A stretch of 64,000 bases of DNA from JBJHAX01 sp050480705 (GCA_050480705.1 JBJHAX010000004.1:1-64000); one strand, 5' to 3'. Shown: positions 8,488-16,510, counted from the first letter of the stretch. Made by a program: numbers and translations. The notes: generated by a model from the letters alone, not told the origin.

Positions 8488-8556
8488 TCGGGCGGCGGGA
8501 GCGACGAGCTCGGACGGGCTGCGCAACGGCGCATGTGCGACGAGCGGCTTGGCCGC

Positions 8557-8580
8557 CCGCGGAGCGCACGCGCTCCGCGG
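8557..8580 (+). terminator. Terminator hairpin after engB
   Basis: A perfect 10-bp stem (CCGCGGAGCG/CGCTCCGCGG) with a CACG tetraloop lies 70 nt after the engB stop. It is followed by a CCGTTCG-containing stretch with no U-tract. It probably separates engB from the 5'-nucleotidase gene. Confidence 0.65.
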
Positions 8581-8740
8581 CCGTTCGTCACCGTTCGTAA
8601 CGGCGGGTGAGCGCGCCGCGAAGTGTGGCGTCGGTCGGGGTGTGGAATGTCCGGCTCAGGCGAGCACGTCCTCTACGGTCGCGGCAGCACGGGGCCGGTC
8701 ATCAAGCAGTCCGCTGTCAATCGCACGCAGGAGTTGGGGC

Positions 8741-10135
8741 ATGTCGTACTCGCTCACCGACAAGCTCGTCGTCGGCATCTCATCGCGGGCGTTGTTCGAT
8801 CTCGACGACGAGAACGAGGTCTACGAATCGCAGGGTCTGGACGCCTACCGGCGCCATCAGCGCGAGCACGAGGACGAGCCGCTCGAACCGGGGACGGCCT
8901 TCCCGCTCGTCACCCGCCTGCTCAACATCAACGAGCGGGCCAACGAGCGGCTGGTCGAAGTCGTGATCATCTCGCACAACGACGCCGACAGCGGCCTGCG
9001 CATCATGAACTCGGCCGAGCACCACGGTCTGGACATCCCCCGGTGGGCGTTCACGGACGGCCGTCCCGCCTGGCCATACCTCGAGGCGTTCGCCTGCAAC
9101 TTGTTCCTGTCAGCCAACGCCGCCGACGTTGCAAATGCAGTCGAACGCAGGGTGCCTGCTGCGCGCCTGTTGCCGGTGCCTGACGCCGGCACGTCCGGGT
9201 ACGCCGAGGACGCGGTCTCCCAAGAAGTTCGCGATGAGGTCAGGATCGCTTTCGACGGCGACGCAGTGCTGTTCAGCGGCGACTCGGAGCGCATCTACCA
9301 GGAGCACGGGCTCGAGGCGTTCGTCGACAACGAGCGGCGCAACGCGGACGTGGAACTCGAACCTGGGCCCCTCAAGCCCTTCCTCGATGCGCTGCTGGCG
9401 GTCAACCGCCGCTTCCCGCACGACGAGCGACCGATCCGCGTGTCGCTGGTGACCGCGCGAAACGCACCTGCGCATCGGCGGGTCATCACGACCCTGCGCG
9501 GTTGGGGCGTCCAGCTCAACGAGACGTTCTTCCTTGGCGGTCTCGACAAATCGTCGGCGCTGTCGGTGCTCCAGCCTCACATCTACTTCGACGACCAGGC
9601 GACCCATCTCGAACTGGCCCGAAACCGCACGCCGTCGGGCCAGGTCCCCTCGACGGTGCCCACGGCGGGCGCGATCGCCGTCGAGCCTTCCGTTCAGCGA
9701 GACGAGCCGGACGACGCGAGCCGGTCAGACGACGTCACGATCGTCGCTGAGGCCGAGGATGCACCGTCGACGACCACGCGAGCCACCGACGTGCCCGAAG
9801 GGGCGTCGTTCGGGCTGCTGCGTGCGGCCGCAGCCGTCGAGGAGGAGCCGCCCTCCGAGGATGCTTCGACGTCCGAGGATGCGGCCCCGTCCGGGGGCGC
9901 ACCAACGCAGCCGGGGGATGACGCGGTCGCAAGCAGTGACCTCGCCGCCGAAACGCGGAACGGGGACGCCGGAGATGACGAGGCCGGCGGCAAGCGCCGG
10001 CGCGGCCTGTTCGGCCGCCGCCGGGCAGACAAGGACGCGACGTCGAACGGCGACGCGGACGTCGACGAGCCCGCCGGCAGCGAACACGTCAAGATCGTCG
10101 TGCCCCCGCCACCGCCGGGTTCCGCAGGGGCGTGA
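8741..10135 (+). CDS. 5'-nucleotidase (cN-I type, PF06189) with long acidic C-terminal tail
   Basis: 464 residues. The first ~305 align by eye with cytosolic 5'-nucleotidase I: VGISSRALFDL at the start, LEPGTAFPLV, NERLVEVVIISHNDADSG, the HAD-like nucleophile motif FDGDAVLFSGDSERIY (aspartates about residues 172 and 174), GPLKPFLDALLAVNRR, LVTARNAPAH, ETFFLGGLDKSSAL and PHIYFDD. Family enzymes dephosphorylate AMP, IMP or deoxynucleotides in the cytoplasm. The last ~160 residues are low-complexity, rich in Asp/Glu/Ala/Ser, with a basic patch (GGKRRRGLFGRRRADK) and a terminal poly-proline; this tail is not part of the enzyme fold. ATG 8741 follows CAGGAGTTGGGG. It is monocistronic between an engB terminator and a convergent gene. 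Confidence 0.87.
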   Translation: MSYSLTDKLVVGISSRALFDLDDENEVYESQGLDAYRRHQREHEDEPLEPGTAFPLVTRLLNINERANERLVEVVIISHNDADSGLRIMNSAEHHGLDIPRWAFTDGRPAWPYLEAFACNLFLSANAADVANAVERRVPAARLLPVPDAGTSGYAEDAVSQEVRDEVRIAFDGDAVLFSGDSERIYQEHGLEAFVDNERRNADVELEPGPLKPFLDALLAVNRRFPHDERPIRVSLVTARNAPAHRRVITTLRGWGVQLNETFFLGGLDKSSALSVLQPHIYFDDQATHLELARNRTPSGQVPSTVPTAGAIAVEPSVQRDEPDDASRSDDVTIVAEAEDAPSTTTRATDVPEGASFGLLRAAAAVEEEPPSEDASTSEDAAPSGGAPTQPGDDAVASSDLAAETRNGDAGDDEAGGKRRRGLFGRRRADKDATSNGDADVDEPAGSEHVKIVVPPPPPGSAGA

Positions 10136-10144
10136 GCGCGCCGG

Positions 10145-10378
10145 TCAGCGGCGCTGGGAAGGCTCGGGGCGGCCGATCGCGATGTAGATGATCGTGCCGA
10201 TGATCTGGGTGAACACGATCACGATGACCCAGATCAGCTGGTTGCCGGCTCGGAAGCGGTCGTCGTCCGGCACCCGGATGACATCGACCAGGCTCCACAC
10301 CCACAGTGCGAAGAAGACGAGCCCGAGCAGCACCAGCAGCAGCAGAATGACGACCTGGCCGGCGACGAACAGATCCAT
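10145..10378 (-). CDS. PLDc_N-type two-helix membrane protein
   Basis: 77 residues with two transmembrane helices (about residues 6-28 and 42-62) separated by a short loop with VIRVPDDDRFRAGNQLIWVIVI. This is the pattern of the phospholipase-D nuclease N-terminal (PLDc_N, PF13396) family, whose stand-alone members are small membrane proteins of unknown role. It ends with a short basic tail (GRPEPSQRR). ATG 10378 has an excellent GAGGAGG upstream. It is convergent with the 5'-nucleotidase gene and divergent from the ArsR operon. Confidence 0.8.
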   Translation of the reverse strand: MDLFVAGQVVILLLLVLLGLVFFALWVWSLVDVIRVPDDDRFRAGNQLIWVIVIVFTQIIGTIIYIAIGRPEPSQRR

Positions 10379-10560
10379 ATGAGCCTCCTCGCGTCCAGCG
10401 TAGGAGGTGGTTGCGGGCGCTGCTGTGCTGCTGCGGTCGTGTGAGATCCGGTCGTCCACGAGGCAGGGTTGTCAGGCGGCGAACTGGCAACTGTGGTGAC
10501 GAACGGCGCGTCGCACAGCGGCCCGCCGCTATCCGCGCCGAACGCTGAACACGCAGTTCG

Positions 10561-10574
10561 CAACCGATCGGTTG
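10561..10574. promoter_or_regulatory. Palindromic operator 1 of the ArsR operon
   Basis: A perfect 14-bp palindrome, CAACCGATCGGTTG, overlaps the first three bases of the -35 element of the promoter at 10572-10600. It shares the half-site CAACC/GGTTG with the palindrome at 10604-10621. The pair is probably bound by the adjacent ArsR-type regulator, an inference from position. Confidence 0.7.
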
Positions 10575-10600
10575 ACGAAGGGCCCGTCGCGCCGTATGGT
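10572..10600 (+). promoter_or_regulatory. Sigma-70 promoter of the ArsR operon
   Basis: TTGACG (10572-10577), a 17-bp spacer and TATGGT (10595-10600) make a near-consensus housekeeping promoter. Expected transcription start is near 10606-10608, inside operator 2. This is the clearest promoter in the window. Confidence 0.7.
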
Positions 10601-10603
10601 GCC

Positions 10604-10621
10604 CTCAACCGAATGGTTGAG
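10604..10621. promoter_or_regulatory. Palindromic operator 2 of the ArsR operon
   Basis: The inverted repeat CTCAACC-GAAT-GGTTGAG covers the predicted transcription start and touches the ribosome site of the ArsR gene. Its half-site matches operator 1, 43 bp upstream (about four helical turns from start to start). This suggests repression by two bound dimers on one face of the DNA. Confidence 0.7.
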
Positions 10622-10630
10622 GAATGGGTG

Positions 10631-10975
10631 GTGGCAGATCGACTGTCCCGGGTTTTCGCCGCGCTCGGTGACCCGACCCGCCGGGACATCGTGGCCCGAC
10701 TCACGCAGGGTGATGCGACCGTGGGTGAACTCGCCGCGCCCTACGACATGAGTCTCCAGGCGGTCTCGAAGCACCTCAAGGTCCTCGAGGATGCGGGCGT
10801 GGTCTCGCGCAGACGGGATGCCCAGCGGCGCCCGGTGCATCTCGAGGCGGAGGTCTTCGACCTGATGGATGCATGGATCGAGCGGTATCGCCGCAACGCC
10901 GAGGAGCGCTACCAGCGCCTCGACGCACTGCTCGCCGAACAAACCCGCAACCGAAGGAAAGGTGCAGCATCATGA
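10631..10975 (+). CDS. ArsR-family winged-helix repressor
   Basis: ~114 residues; a compact ArsR/SmtB-type regulator of the SdpR-like subgroup usually paired with SRPBCC proteins. It opens with LSRVFAALGDPTRRDIVARLTQGDATVGELA, continues with the recognition helix MSLQAVSKHLKVLEDAGVV and the wing RRRDAQRRPVHLE, and ends with a helix (AWIERYRRNAEERYQRLDALL). No metal-binding cysteine motif (ELCVCDL) is present, so the signal is probably not arsenic or another heavy metal. GTG at 10631 is preferred because GAGGA lies 7 nt upstream; ATG at 10613, inside operator 2, would add six residues. The stop overlaps the next start (ATGA). Confidence 0.88.
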   Translation: MADRLSRVFAALGDPTRRDIVARLTQGDATVGELAAPYDMSLQAVSKHLKVLEDAGVVSRRRDAQRRPVHLEAEVFDLMDAWIERYRRNAEERYQRLDALLAEQTRNRRKGAAS

Positions 10976-11454
10976 CGACGTACGAGCACGCCGCGATCGA
11001 GGCGGCCCCCGACGTTCCGGTCATCCGCATCACTCGCGACTTCCATGCCTCGCCGTCGCAACTGCTTGAGGCCCATACCGACCCCGACCTGTTCGCCCGA
11101 TGGGTCGGTCCCGACGGCACCTCGACGACGATCGACTACTGGGACGCCCGCACCGGTGGAAGCTGGCGGTTCGTCGGGGTCATGGACGGTGAGGAGTACG
11201 GGTTCCGCGGCTGCTTCCACGAGGTCAGTGAGACCCGAATCGTTCAGACGTTCACCTTTGAGGGTGAACCCGACGGGGTCTCCCTCGAGACGTTGACATT
11301 CGAGGACCTGGGGAACGGTCGGACTCGCCTGCATGCCCAGTCGCTCGTCGACACGTTCGAGGGGCGCGATGCGTGGCTGCGCAGCGGTATGGAGGTCGGT
11401 GTCAACGACGGCTACGCCAAGCTGGAGGGATTGCTCGCCGATGGCCTCGCCTGA
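10972..11454 (+). CDS. SRPBCC (AHA1-like) ligand-binding protein
   Basis: 160 residues of the START/Bet v1-like SRPBCC fold, AHSA1 subgroup. Typical elements are the first strand VIRITRDFHASPSQLLEAHTDPDLFARW, the GG-W-R-F strand (TGGSWRFVGVMDGEEYGF), GCFHEV and the long C-terminal helix (EVGVNDGYAKLEGLL). It is translationally coupled to the ArsR repressor by a 4-nt overlap. The same gene pair is common in actinobacteria, where the SRPBCC protein is thought to bind a small hydrophobic ligand; the ligand is unknown. GAAGGAAAGG gives a good ribosome site. Confidence 0.88.
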   Translation: MTTYEHAAIEAAPDVPVIRITRDFHASPSQLLEAHTDPDLFARWVGPDGTSTTIDYWDARTGGSWRFVGVMDGEEYGFRGCFHEVSETRIVQTFTFEGEPDGVSLETLTFEDLGNGRTRLHAQSLVDTFEGRDAWLRSGMEVGVNDGYAKLEGLLADGLA

Positions 11455-12025
11455 AGCGCGACGCCACCGCCGGGTCGCCGCGGCGTTCGGCGAACGTGTT
11501 CAGGGGACGGCCGACTGGGACGCTCCGACCCCGGTGGCCGAATGGTGTGCCCGTGACGTCGTCGACCACCTCGTGGGCTGGCTGCCCGGATTCCTCGACG
11601 CGGGCGACGTGCACCTGCCGGTCGGCCCGCCCGTCGACGACGACCCGGTCGCCGCCTGGACGCACCACGCGAACGCGGTCCAAGCGCTGTTGGACCGCGA
11701 CGACGCCGACCGCGAGTTCACCCACCCGCAGATCGGGTCGATGCCGCTGGCAACGGCGATCGACCGCTTCTACACGAGCGATGTGTTCATGCACACCTGG
11801 GATCTCGCCCGAGCGACCGGCCAGGACGACCGGCTCGATCCCGACGAGTGTGCGAGCCTTCTCGCCGGCATGGAACCGCTCGAGGAGATCCTGCGGGGCT
11901 CCGGCCAGTTCGGTCCGCGAATCCCCGTCCCGGACAACGCTTCGGTCCAGGACCGGCTCATCGGCTTCATCGGCCGCCACCCGGCCTGGCAGTCGCGCGC
12001 GCACGGAAGCGACGGACCCAGCTAG
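11441..12025 (+). CDS. Maleylpyruvate-isomerase/DinB-like protein (TIGR03086-like)
   Basis: 194 residues of the four-helix DinB/mycothiol-dependent maleylpyruvate isomerase-like fold. The N-terminal helix carries WDAPTPVAEWCARDVVDHLVGW, the family's pattern with the metal-ligand histidine, and later come AIDRFYTSDVFMHTWDLARATG with two more candidate histidines. Members are metal-binding, thiol-linked enzymes or detoxification proteins; most have no proven reaction. It overlaps the SRPBCC gene by 14 nt and is third in the ArsR-controlled operon. GGAGGGA upstream supports ATG 11441. Confidence 0.82.
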   Translation: MASPEARRHRRVAAAFGERVQGTADWDAPTPVAEWCARDVVDHLVGWLPGFLDAGDVHLPVGPPVDDDPVAAWTHHANAVQALLDRDDADREFTHPQIGSMPLATAIDRFYTSDVFMHTWDLARATGQDDRLDPDECASLLAGMEPLEEILRGSGQFGPRIPVPDNASVQDRLIGFIGRHPAWQSRAHGSDGPS

Positions 12026-12180
12026 GCCGCCTTCCCCGGTACTGCCCGGACGAGCCGGCAGGGCGTTCTGAGTGATCGTTGACGATCGGCGGCGGCGCTT
12101 TCCAGACAGGGCAACGTCGGGTTCGCTCATGGCAGGCTGCTGCTGTTCGCGCACGCCCACGACGTTCGAGGAGACCGCAC

Positions 12181-12903
12181 ATGGACGCAACGCCCGATCT
12201 GGAACTCTACGACGGCGAGGTTGGCACGGTGCTCGGCATCGTCGCGCACCCCGACGATCTCGAGTACGGCGCAGCGGCGGCCATCGCCCGCTGGACCGCC
12301 TCGGGACACCCGGTGGCCTACCTGCTCGTCACCCGGGGCGAAGCCGGCATCGACGGCATCCCACCCGACCGCTGCGGGCCGTTGCGCGAACAGGAACAGC
12401 GCGAAAGCGCCCGGATCGTCGGCGTCGAACAGGTCGAGTTCCTCAGCCGCCCCGACGGACTCATCGTTCACGACATCGAACTGCGTCGCGACCTCGCCGC
12501 CGCGATTCGTCGCCACCAGCCCGACACCATCGTGACGTTGAACCACCGTGCCGACTGGGGCGCACCCGGATCGATGAACTCTGCCGACCACCGCGCGGTC
12601 GGCGCCGCCATCCTCGACGCGGTCGCGGACGCATCCAACCGCTGGATCTTCCCCGGTGTGGGTGGCGACCCGCATCAGGTCAAGCGCGTGATGGTCGCCA
12701 ATTCGCCACTCGCGACCCGCGCCGTGGACGTCAGCGGCAATGTCGATGCGGCGGTCGCGTCACTGGCCGCGCACCGCGCCTATCTCGACGGACTCGGCGA
12801 GCATCCGATGTCGGACCCCGAGTTCGTGCGCTGGATGCTGGAACAGACCGGCGGGCGCGCTGGCGTCGACGCGGCACTGGCGGTTGAACTCTTCGAGTTC
12901 TGA
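12181..12903 (+). CDS. PIG-L/LmbE-family zinc deacetylase
   Basis: 240 residues with the PIG-L fold that removes N-acetyl groups from sugars such as the mycothiol precursor (MshB). Motif AHPDDLE holds the zinc ligands H23 and D26 and the catalytic D25. The third ligand is H137 in SMNSADHRAVG; where the family has HxDH, this protein has SxDH, keeping the ligand histidine but not the first one. It is shorter than MshB (~300 residues) and resembles general LmbE-like enzymes, so the substrate is open. GAGGAGACC precedes ATG 12181. A hairpin follows the stop. Confidence 0.85.
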   Translation: MDATPDLELYDGEVGTVLGIVAHPDDLEYGAAAAIARWTASGHPVAYLLVTRGEAGIDGIPPDRCGPLREQEQRESARIVGVEQVEFLSRPDGLIVHDIELRRDLAAAIRRHQPDTIVTLNHRADWGAPGSMNSADHRAVGAAILDAVADASNRWIFPGVGGDPHQVKRVMVANSPLATRAVDVSGNVDAAVASLAAHRAYLDGLGEHPMSDPEFVRWMLEQTGGRAGVDAALAVELFEF

Positions 12904-12943
12904 GCTGCGTTTCGCGACAACGGCGATTCGTGCCGGCAGGAGC

Positions 12944-12975
12944 CAGGCAGCGCTCGCCTCGTGGCTCGCTGCCTG
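12944..12975 (+). terminator. Hairpin after the PIG-L gene
   Basis: The 9-bp perfect inverted repeat CAGGCAGCG/CGCTGCCTG with a 14-nt loop lies 40 nt past the stop. No U-tract is seen. It is a probable terminator before the GNAT gene. Confidence 0.5.
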
Positions 12976-13095
12976 CGGTCCGCTGACCCGTATGCCGGCA
13001 ACCCTGGGAGCGTACGGGGCGGTGTGTACCGGCCGCCTACGATCCGGCAGCAGAGTCGGGCGCCTGCCGGCGGCGCGTGGCGAAAGGATGCGATC

Positions 13096-13575
13096 GTGGC
13101 GACGGTCATACGTGAGCTGCGTGCCGAGGACCACGTGGCGTGGCGGGATCTGTGGGCGGGCTATCTCGAGTTCTACGAGACCGAGGTCGCCGACACCGTC
13201 ACCGGGGTGACGTGGCAGCGGCTGCTCGACGGCCGCGACGACGTCGGTGCGTTCGTTGCCGTCGACGCTGACGATGTGCCGATCGGGTTCGCGCACTACG
13301 TCGTGCACCCCACGACCTGGGACGAGCGCCCGGTCGGCTATCTCGAGGATCTGTTCGTTCACGTAGACCATCGCGGGCGTGCAGTTGGCCGCGCACTCGT
13401 CGAACACATCCTGGAGCTCGGACGCGCCCACGGCTGGGCCGATGTCTACTGGATGACGGCGGCCGACAACGAACGCGCACGCCGGCTGTACCGCAGCCTT
13501 GCGACGGAGACGGACTGGGTCCGCTACGAGGTGCCGCTCGACGACGCCCCCGACCCCGACGGCGAATCCGTCTGA
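13096..13575 (+). CDS. GNAT-family N-acetyltransferase
   Basis: 159 residues with the GNAT fold. Strand 4 and the acetyl-CoA loop are VGYLEDLFVHVDHRGRAVGRALVEHI (R/Q-x-x-G-x-A-like pyrophosphate loop: RGRAVGRA), followed by DVYWMTAADNERARRLYRSLA, the usual NxxAxxLYxxxG end with an Ala for Gly. It resembles acetyltransferases of the Gcn5-related single-domain type, acceptor unknown. GTG 13096 is chosen because GAAAGGA lies upstream and homology starts with TVIRELRAEDHVAWRDLW. It is convergent with the next gene across a symmetrical terminator. Confidence 0.87.
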   Translation: MATVIRELRAEDHVAWRDLWAGYLEFYETEVADTVTGVTWQRLLDGRDDVGAFVAVDADDVPIGFAHYVVHPTTWDERPVGYLEDLFVHVDHRGRAVGRALVEHILELGRAHGWADVYWMTAADNERARRLYRSLATETDWVRYEVPLDDAPDPDGESV

Positions 13576-13580
13576 CCCAT

Positions 13581-13616
13581 GCCAAGGACGGCCGTCAGTT
13601 CCTGCCCGTCCTTGGC
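13581..13616. terminator. Bidirectional terminator between convergent genes
   Basis: A perfect 11-bp stem, GCCAAGGACGG (13581-13591) and CCGTCCTTGGC (13606-13616), lies exactly between the ends of the GNAT gene and the minus-strand gene at 13627. Being symmetrical, it can serve both strands. Confidence 0.7.
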
Positions 13617-13626
13617 GCGAGCCGGC

Positions 13627-14217
13627 CTACGGAGACCACATCCACGGGTCGGTCAGATCCAGGAAGTGCGGCGGTTCGTCGTGGATCTCGTCCATGCGTC
13701 GTGCGAACTCGTCGCCGGCATCGGCCGCTTCGCCCTCGCGCGCGTCAGCCTCCGATGTGAAGTACACGGCGGTCGCATAATTGCCGTCCGGTCGCATCCC
13801 GACCAGGCCGCCGATCACGTCAGGGCGCACGTCGTCGGGCATCTCCTCGAGCAACAGTGCACGCGCGGCCGCGACGTCGTTGACCTGCCCGCGGATGACC
13901 TGCACGAATCCGGCCTCGTCGGAACCACCCCCGCGGAACACCTCGACGTCGTCGGTGTCGAGGAAGGACACTTCGCCGTCGAACAGCGGCTCGGTCTGCG
14001 CCCACCATTCGCCCTGGTCGGGACGCTCGGAGTTGTGCTTGGCGGCCTCAGCGGACTCGAATCGTGCAGCGATGAACGCCGTGCCGTCGGCGGTCACGCC
14101 CGCCGTTGTCCCGAGCCAGCCGCTCGCCGAGCCAGCACGCTGCTCGACCCACTGCTCGAGCCGGGCACGCAGCGCCTGCGCATCCGGCACCCGCCCCTGG
14201 ATGAACTGAACGAACAC
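13627..14217 (-). CDS. Internally duplicated small alpha/beta protein, unknown function
   Basis: 196 residues made of two similar halves: FVQFIQGRVPDAQALRARL near residue 2 is echoed by FVQVIRGQVNDVAAARALL in the middle, and GTTAGVTADGTAFIAARFES by GGLVGMRPDGNYATAVYFTS. The pattern (strand, helix, strand, strand with xDG turn, helix) resembles a dimeric alpha-beta barrel half such as antibiotic-biosynthesis-monooxygenase (ABM) or YCII-like domains, here fused in tandem as a pseudo-dimer. No catalytic residue can be assigned. GTG 14217 is selected for the strong AGGAGGTGGG upstream; the longer frame to 14286 lacks a ribosome site. Confidence 0.72.
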   Translation of the reverse strand: MFVQFIQGRVPDAQALRARLEQWVEQRAGSASGWLGTTAGVTADGTAFIAARFESAEAAKHNSERPDQGEWWAQTEPLFDGEVSFLDTDDVEVFRGGGSDEAGFVQVIRGQVNDVAAARALLLEEMPDDVRPDVIGGLVGMRPDGNYATAVYFTSEADAREGEAADAGDEFARRMDEIHDEPPHFLDLTDPWMWSP

Positions 14218-14319
14218 CGGCCCACCTCCTGGAAGGGTGTGCGTGTGCACAGTCGAAACGATGCGCCGCACCCGACGTGGTGTCAACGGGCAGTGCCGTC
14301 CCGCGCGGCGGCCGCCCGG

Positions 14320-15579
14320 TCAGTCCCCGGCGTCGGTCGCCGGGGACGGCTCGGTGACCTGCCGTGTCGGCGCGCGCATCAGCCGGCCGCCCTCCACCCA
14401 GACGGTCACGCCGAGCGCGACGACACCGAACACCGCGAACGCCGTCCACAGGGGCAGGATGGTGCCGTCGTAGGCCCGGTCGATCAGCGCTCCGATTCCT
14501 GCTCCCAGCGCCATGTGACTCGAGCCGATCACAGCTGACGCGGTGCCCGCGACCGGTGCCATGTTGGTCATCGCGATGGAGTTGAAGTTGGGGATGATCA
14601 TCGCGTGCAGAAGCAGCAGCGCGCAGATACCGGCGACGAACACCCACAGGGCAGGACGACCGTCCGTCGCGAACGCCACCACGAACAACGCGGCAGCGAC
14701 GACCACGTAGACGAGCAGCGCTGCGTGAGCCACCCGACGGGTGTCGAGCCGCGGGACGACGCGCGCGTTGGCGAGCATCCCGAAACTCATCACCACGGCG
14801 ACGCCGGCGAACACGTACGGGAACATCTCGGGACGCCCGAAGGTCTGCCCGATGATGAGCTCGGAGCTGGCCAGGTAGGAGAGAAACGCGCCGAACAGTG
14901 CGGTCATCGCCAGCGTGTAGCCCACCGCCTGACGGTCGCCGACGACGAAGCGCGCCGCTGTCGCGATACGTCCGAAACGAAGCTCGAGGCGGTGCTCGTC
15001 GCGCAGCGTCTCAGGCAGCCGCAGCGCCCACAGCAGCATGCCCGTGGCGGCGATCACGCAGGCGCCGAAGACCCAGCGCCACGACGCTGCTGCGACGATC
15101 GCCGCGCCGAGCAGCGGCGCGACGACGGGAACGATGAGGAACACCGCGAGGATGAACGACATCGCTCGCGACATCTCTTCGCCCGCATACGTGTCGCGGA
15201 TGGCTGCGATGGTGACGACCCGTCCGGCCGAACCCCCAAGGCCCCAGACGAACCTGCTGACGAGCAGCAGCCCGATTCCGGTCGACAGGGTCGCTGCCAG
15301 GGCACCGACGATGTAGACGCCGAATCCGAGCATCAGCGTCCTGCGGCGTCCGATCCGGTCGGAGATGGGCCCGAACACGATCTGGCCGCCGGCCAGCCCG
15401 ACGAAGTAGGCACTGACGAGACCTGCGACGGCCGTCGAGTCGGCGGCGAGTCCAAGTTCCGTGCGGATCGTGGCAAGGGCAGGGAGCAGGATCGCGACGC
15501 CGAGCGCACCGAGTGCCGTGGACATGGCGAGCAGTGCGATGAACTCGCGGCTTCCCGCCTGGGTGGTCCGGCGGCTCAC
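14320..15579 (-). CDS. MFS multidrug exporter, Bcr/CflA type
   Basis: 419 residues, about twelve membrane helices. Motif A between helices 2 and 3 is FGPISDRIGRRRTLMLG, and helix 1 carries the Bcr-type LLAMSTALGALGVAILLPALATI. Helix 5 shows the antiporter-like VVAPLLGAAI stretch (motif C position). Such proteins exchange protons for drugs such as bicyclomycin, chloramphenicol or sulfonamides; the real substrate is unknown. The ATG at 15579 has GGTGA upstream. A 290-bp gene-poor leader lies upstream. Confidence 0.87.
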   Translation of the reverse strand: MSRRTTQAGSREFIALLAMSTALGALGVAILLPALATIRTELGLAADSTAVAGLVSAYFVGLAGGQIVFGPISDRIGRRRTLMLGFGVYIVGALAATLSTGIGLLLVSRFVWGLGGSAGRVVTIAAIRDTYAGEEMSRAMSFILAVFLIVPVVAPLLGAAIVAAASWRWVFGACVIAATGMLLWALRLPETLRDEHRLELRFGRIATAARFVVGDRQAVGYTLAMTALFGAFLSYLASSELIIGQTFGRPEMFPYVFAGVAVVMSFGMLANARVVPRLDTRRVAHAALLVYVVVAAALFVVAFATDGRPALWVFVAGICALLLLHAMIIPNFNSIAMTNMAPVAGTASAVIGSSHMALGAGIGALIDRAYDGTILPLWTAFAVFGVVALGVTVWVEGGRLMRAPTRQVTEPSPATDAGD

Positions 15580-15869
15580 CCTTCACCTGATGCGACTCGC
15601 CGCATCTCGGCTACGACACGACGGCGTTCGAGGTCGACTTGCGCGACAACGCGGCTACGCCTTCTGCACGTGTGGTGCGACTCGCCGCGCCGCTGCAGGA
15701 CGGCATCGGGGAGAGGCAGGATCACGGGGCAGCGCCTGTGGTGGTCACGTCCGACAGCCGGTTCTCACGGCGAACAGCAGCGATACGAAGTCTAGGACGA
15801 GCCCGCGTGTGTCGTCGCGGCCGCAGCCGGCTCGCAAGCGACGTCCGTCGAGTCTTGCGTGCCAGGCGC
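15580..15869. other. Gene-poor stretch upstream of the MFS gene
   Basis: I see no convincing gene here on either strand. The only visible structure is a small inverted repeat, GATGCG-n6-CGCATC (15589-15606), just upstream of the MFS start on the minus strand, which could be an operator. Open frames crossing the region are Arg/Ser-rich and not conserved-looking. Confidence 0.4.
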
Positions 15870-16250
15870 TCAACCGCTGCCGTACGGCCGGGTGATGATC
15901 TCGAGCAGATGCCCGTCCGGGTCGGGGAAATACACGCCGCGGCCGCCGTCGTTGCGGTTGATCTCACCGGCCCGGCGGCGGCCGGGGTCTGCCCAGTAGG
16001 GCAGTTCCCTCTGTTCGATCCGAGCGAAGATCTGATCGAACTCCTCCTCGGTGACGAGGAAGGCGTAGTGCTGGGAGACGATCTCGTCGTCGGTTTCGAG
16101 GAAGTCGAGGCTCACCCGGTTGCCGGTCTCGACCACCATGAACGGCCCGAATGGGGTCGGTGCAGGCAGCCCGAGCACGTCCGCGAGAAAGCGAGCCGAG
16201 GCGTCCGCGTCACGGGCCGCCACGATCGTGTGGTTCAACTCGACGGCCAT
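15870..16250 (-). CDS. VOC-superfamily (glyoxalase/dioxygenase-like) protein
   Basis: 126 residues with the paired beta-alpha-beta modules of the vicinal-oxygen-chelate fold. The first metal-ligand position is H7 in ELNHTIVAARD, and the last metal-ligand region is FPDPDGHLLEIITRPYG with the usual glutamate. Between them, SLDFLETDDEIVSQHYAFLV supplies a further histidine. Members include glyoxalases, fosfomycin-resistance enzymes and extradiol dioxygenases; this short single-domain form is typically of unknown substrate. GGGAGAGAGG precedes ATG 16250. Confidence 0.85.
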   Translation of the reverse strand: MAVELNHTIVAARDADASARFLADVLGLPAPTPFGPFMVVETGNRVSLDFLETDDEIVSQHYAFLVTEEEFDQIFARIEQRELPYWADPGRRRAGEINRNDGGRGVYFPDPDGHLLEIITRPYGSG

Positions 16251-16510
16251 GGTGACCTCTCTCCCGCCAACGACAACGCGGCGTTCTTGCCTGCCTCGAG
16301 TGTGCCCGACGGCCGATCTCGTCGTCGAGCCACCACGACGGACGTCACGCTCCCATCCCTTCATCGCCAGCGTGATCCGGGTCCTCCCTCTTCGCGTCGC
16401 CGGCGGTGCATCTCGACAACTGCATCCCGCGCGCGGGCGAACCGTTACGACCGGCCCACATTCGAACTGCTCGTTCCGGGCAGCCGCAGCCGCCAGCAGC
16501 CCGGTGCGGA

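Noticed and set aside
6973..8526. 517-residue minus-strand open frame across the ABC ATPase and engB
   Set aside because: It reads the ATPase and the engB antisense in another frame, with no coherent domain; the real genes there have complete motifs.
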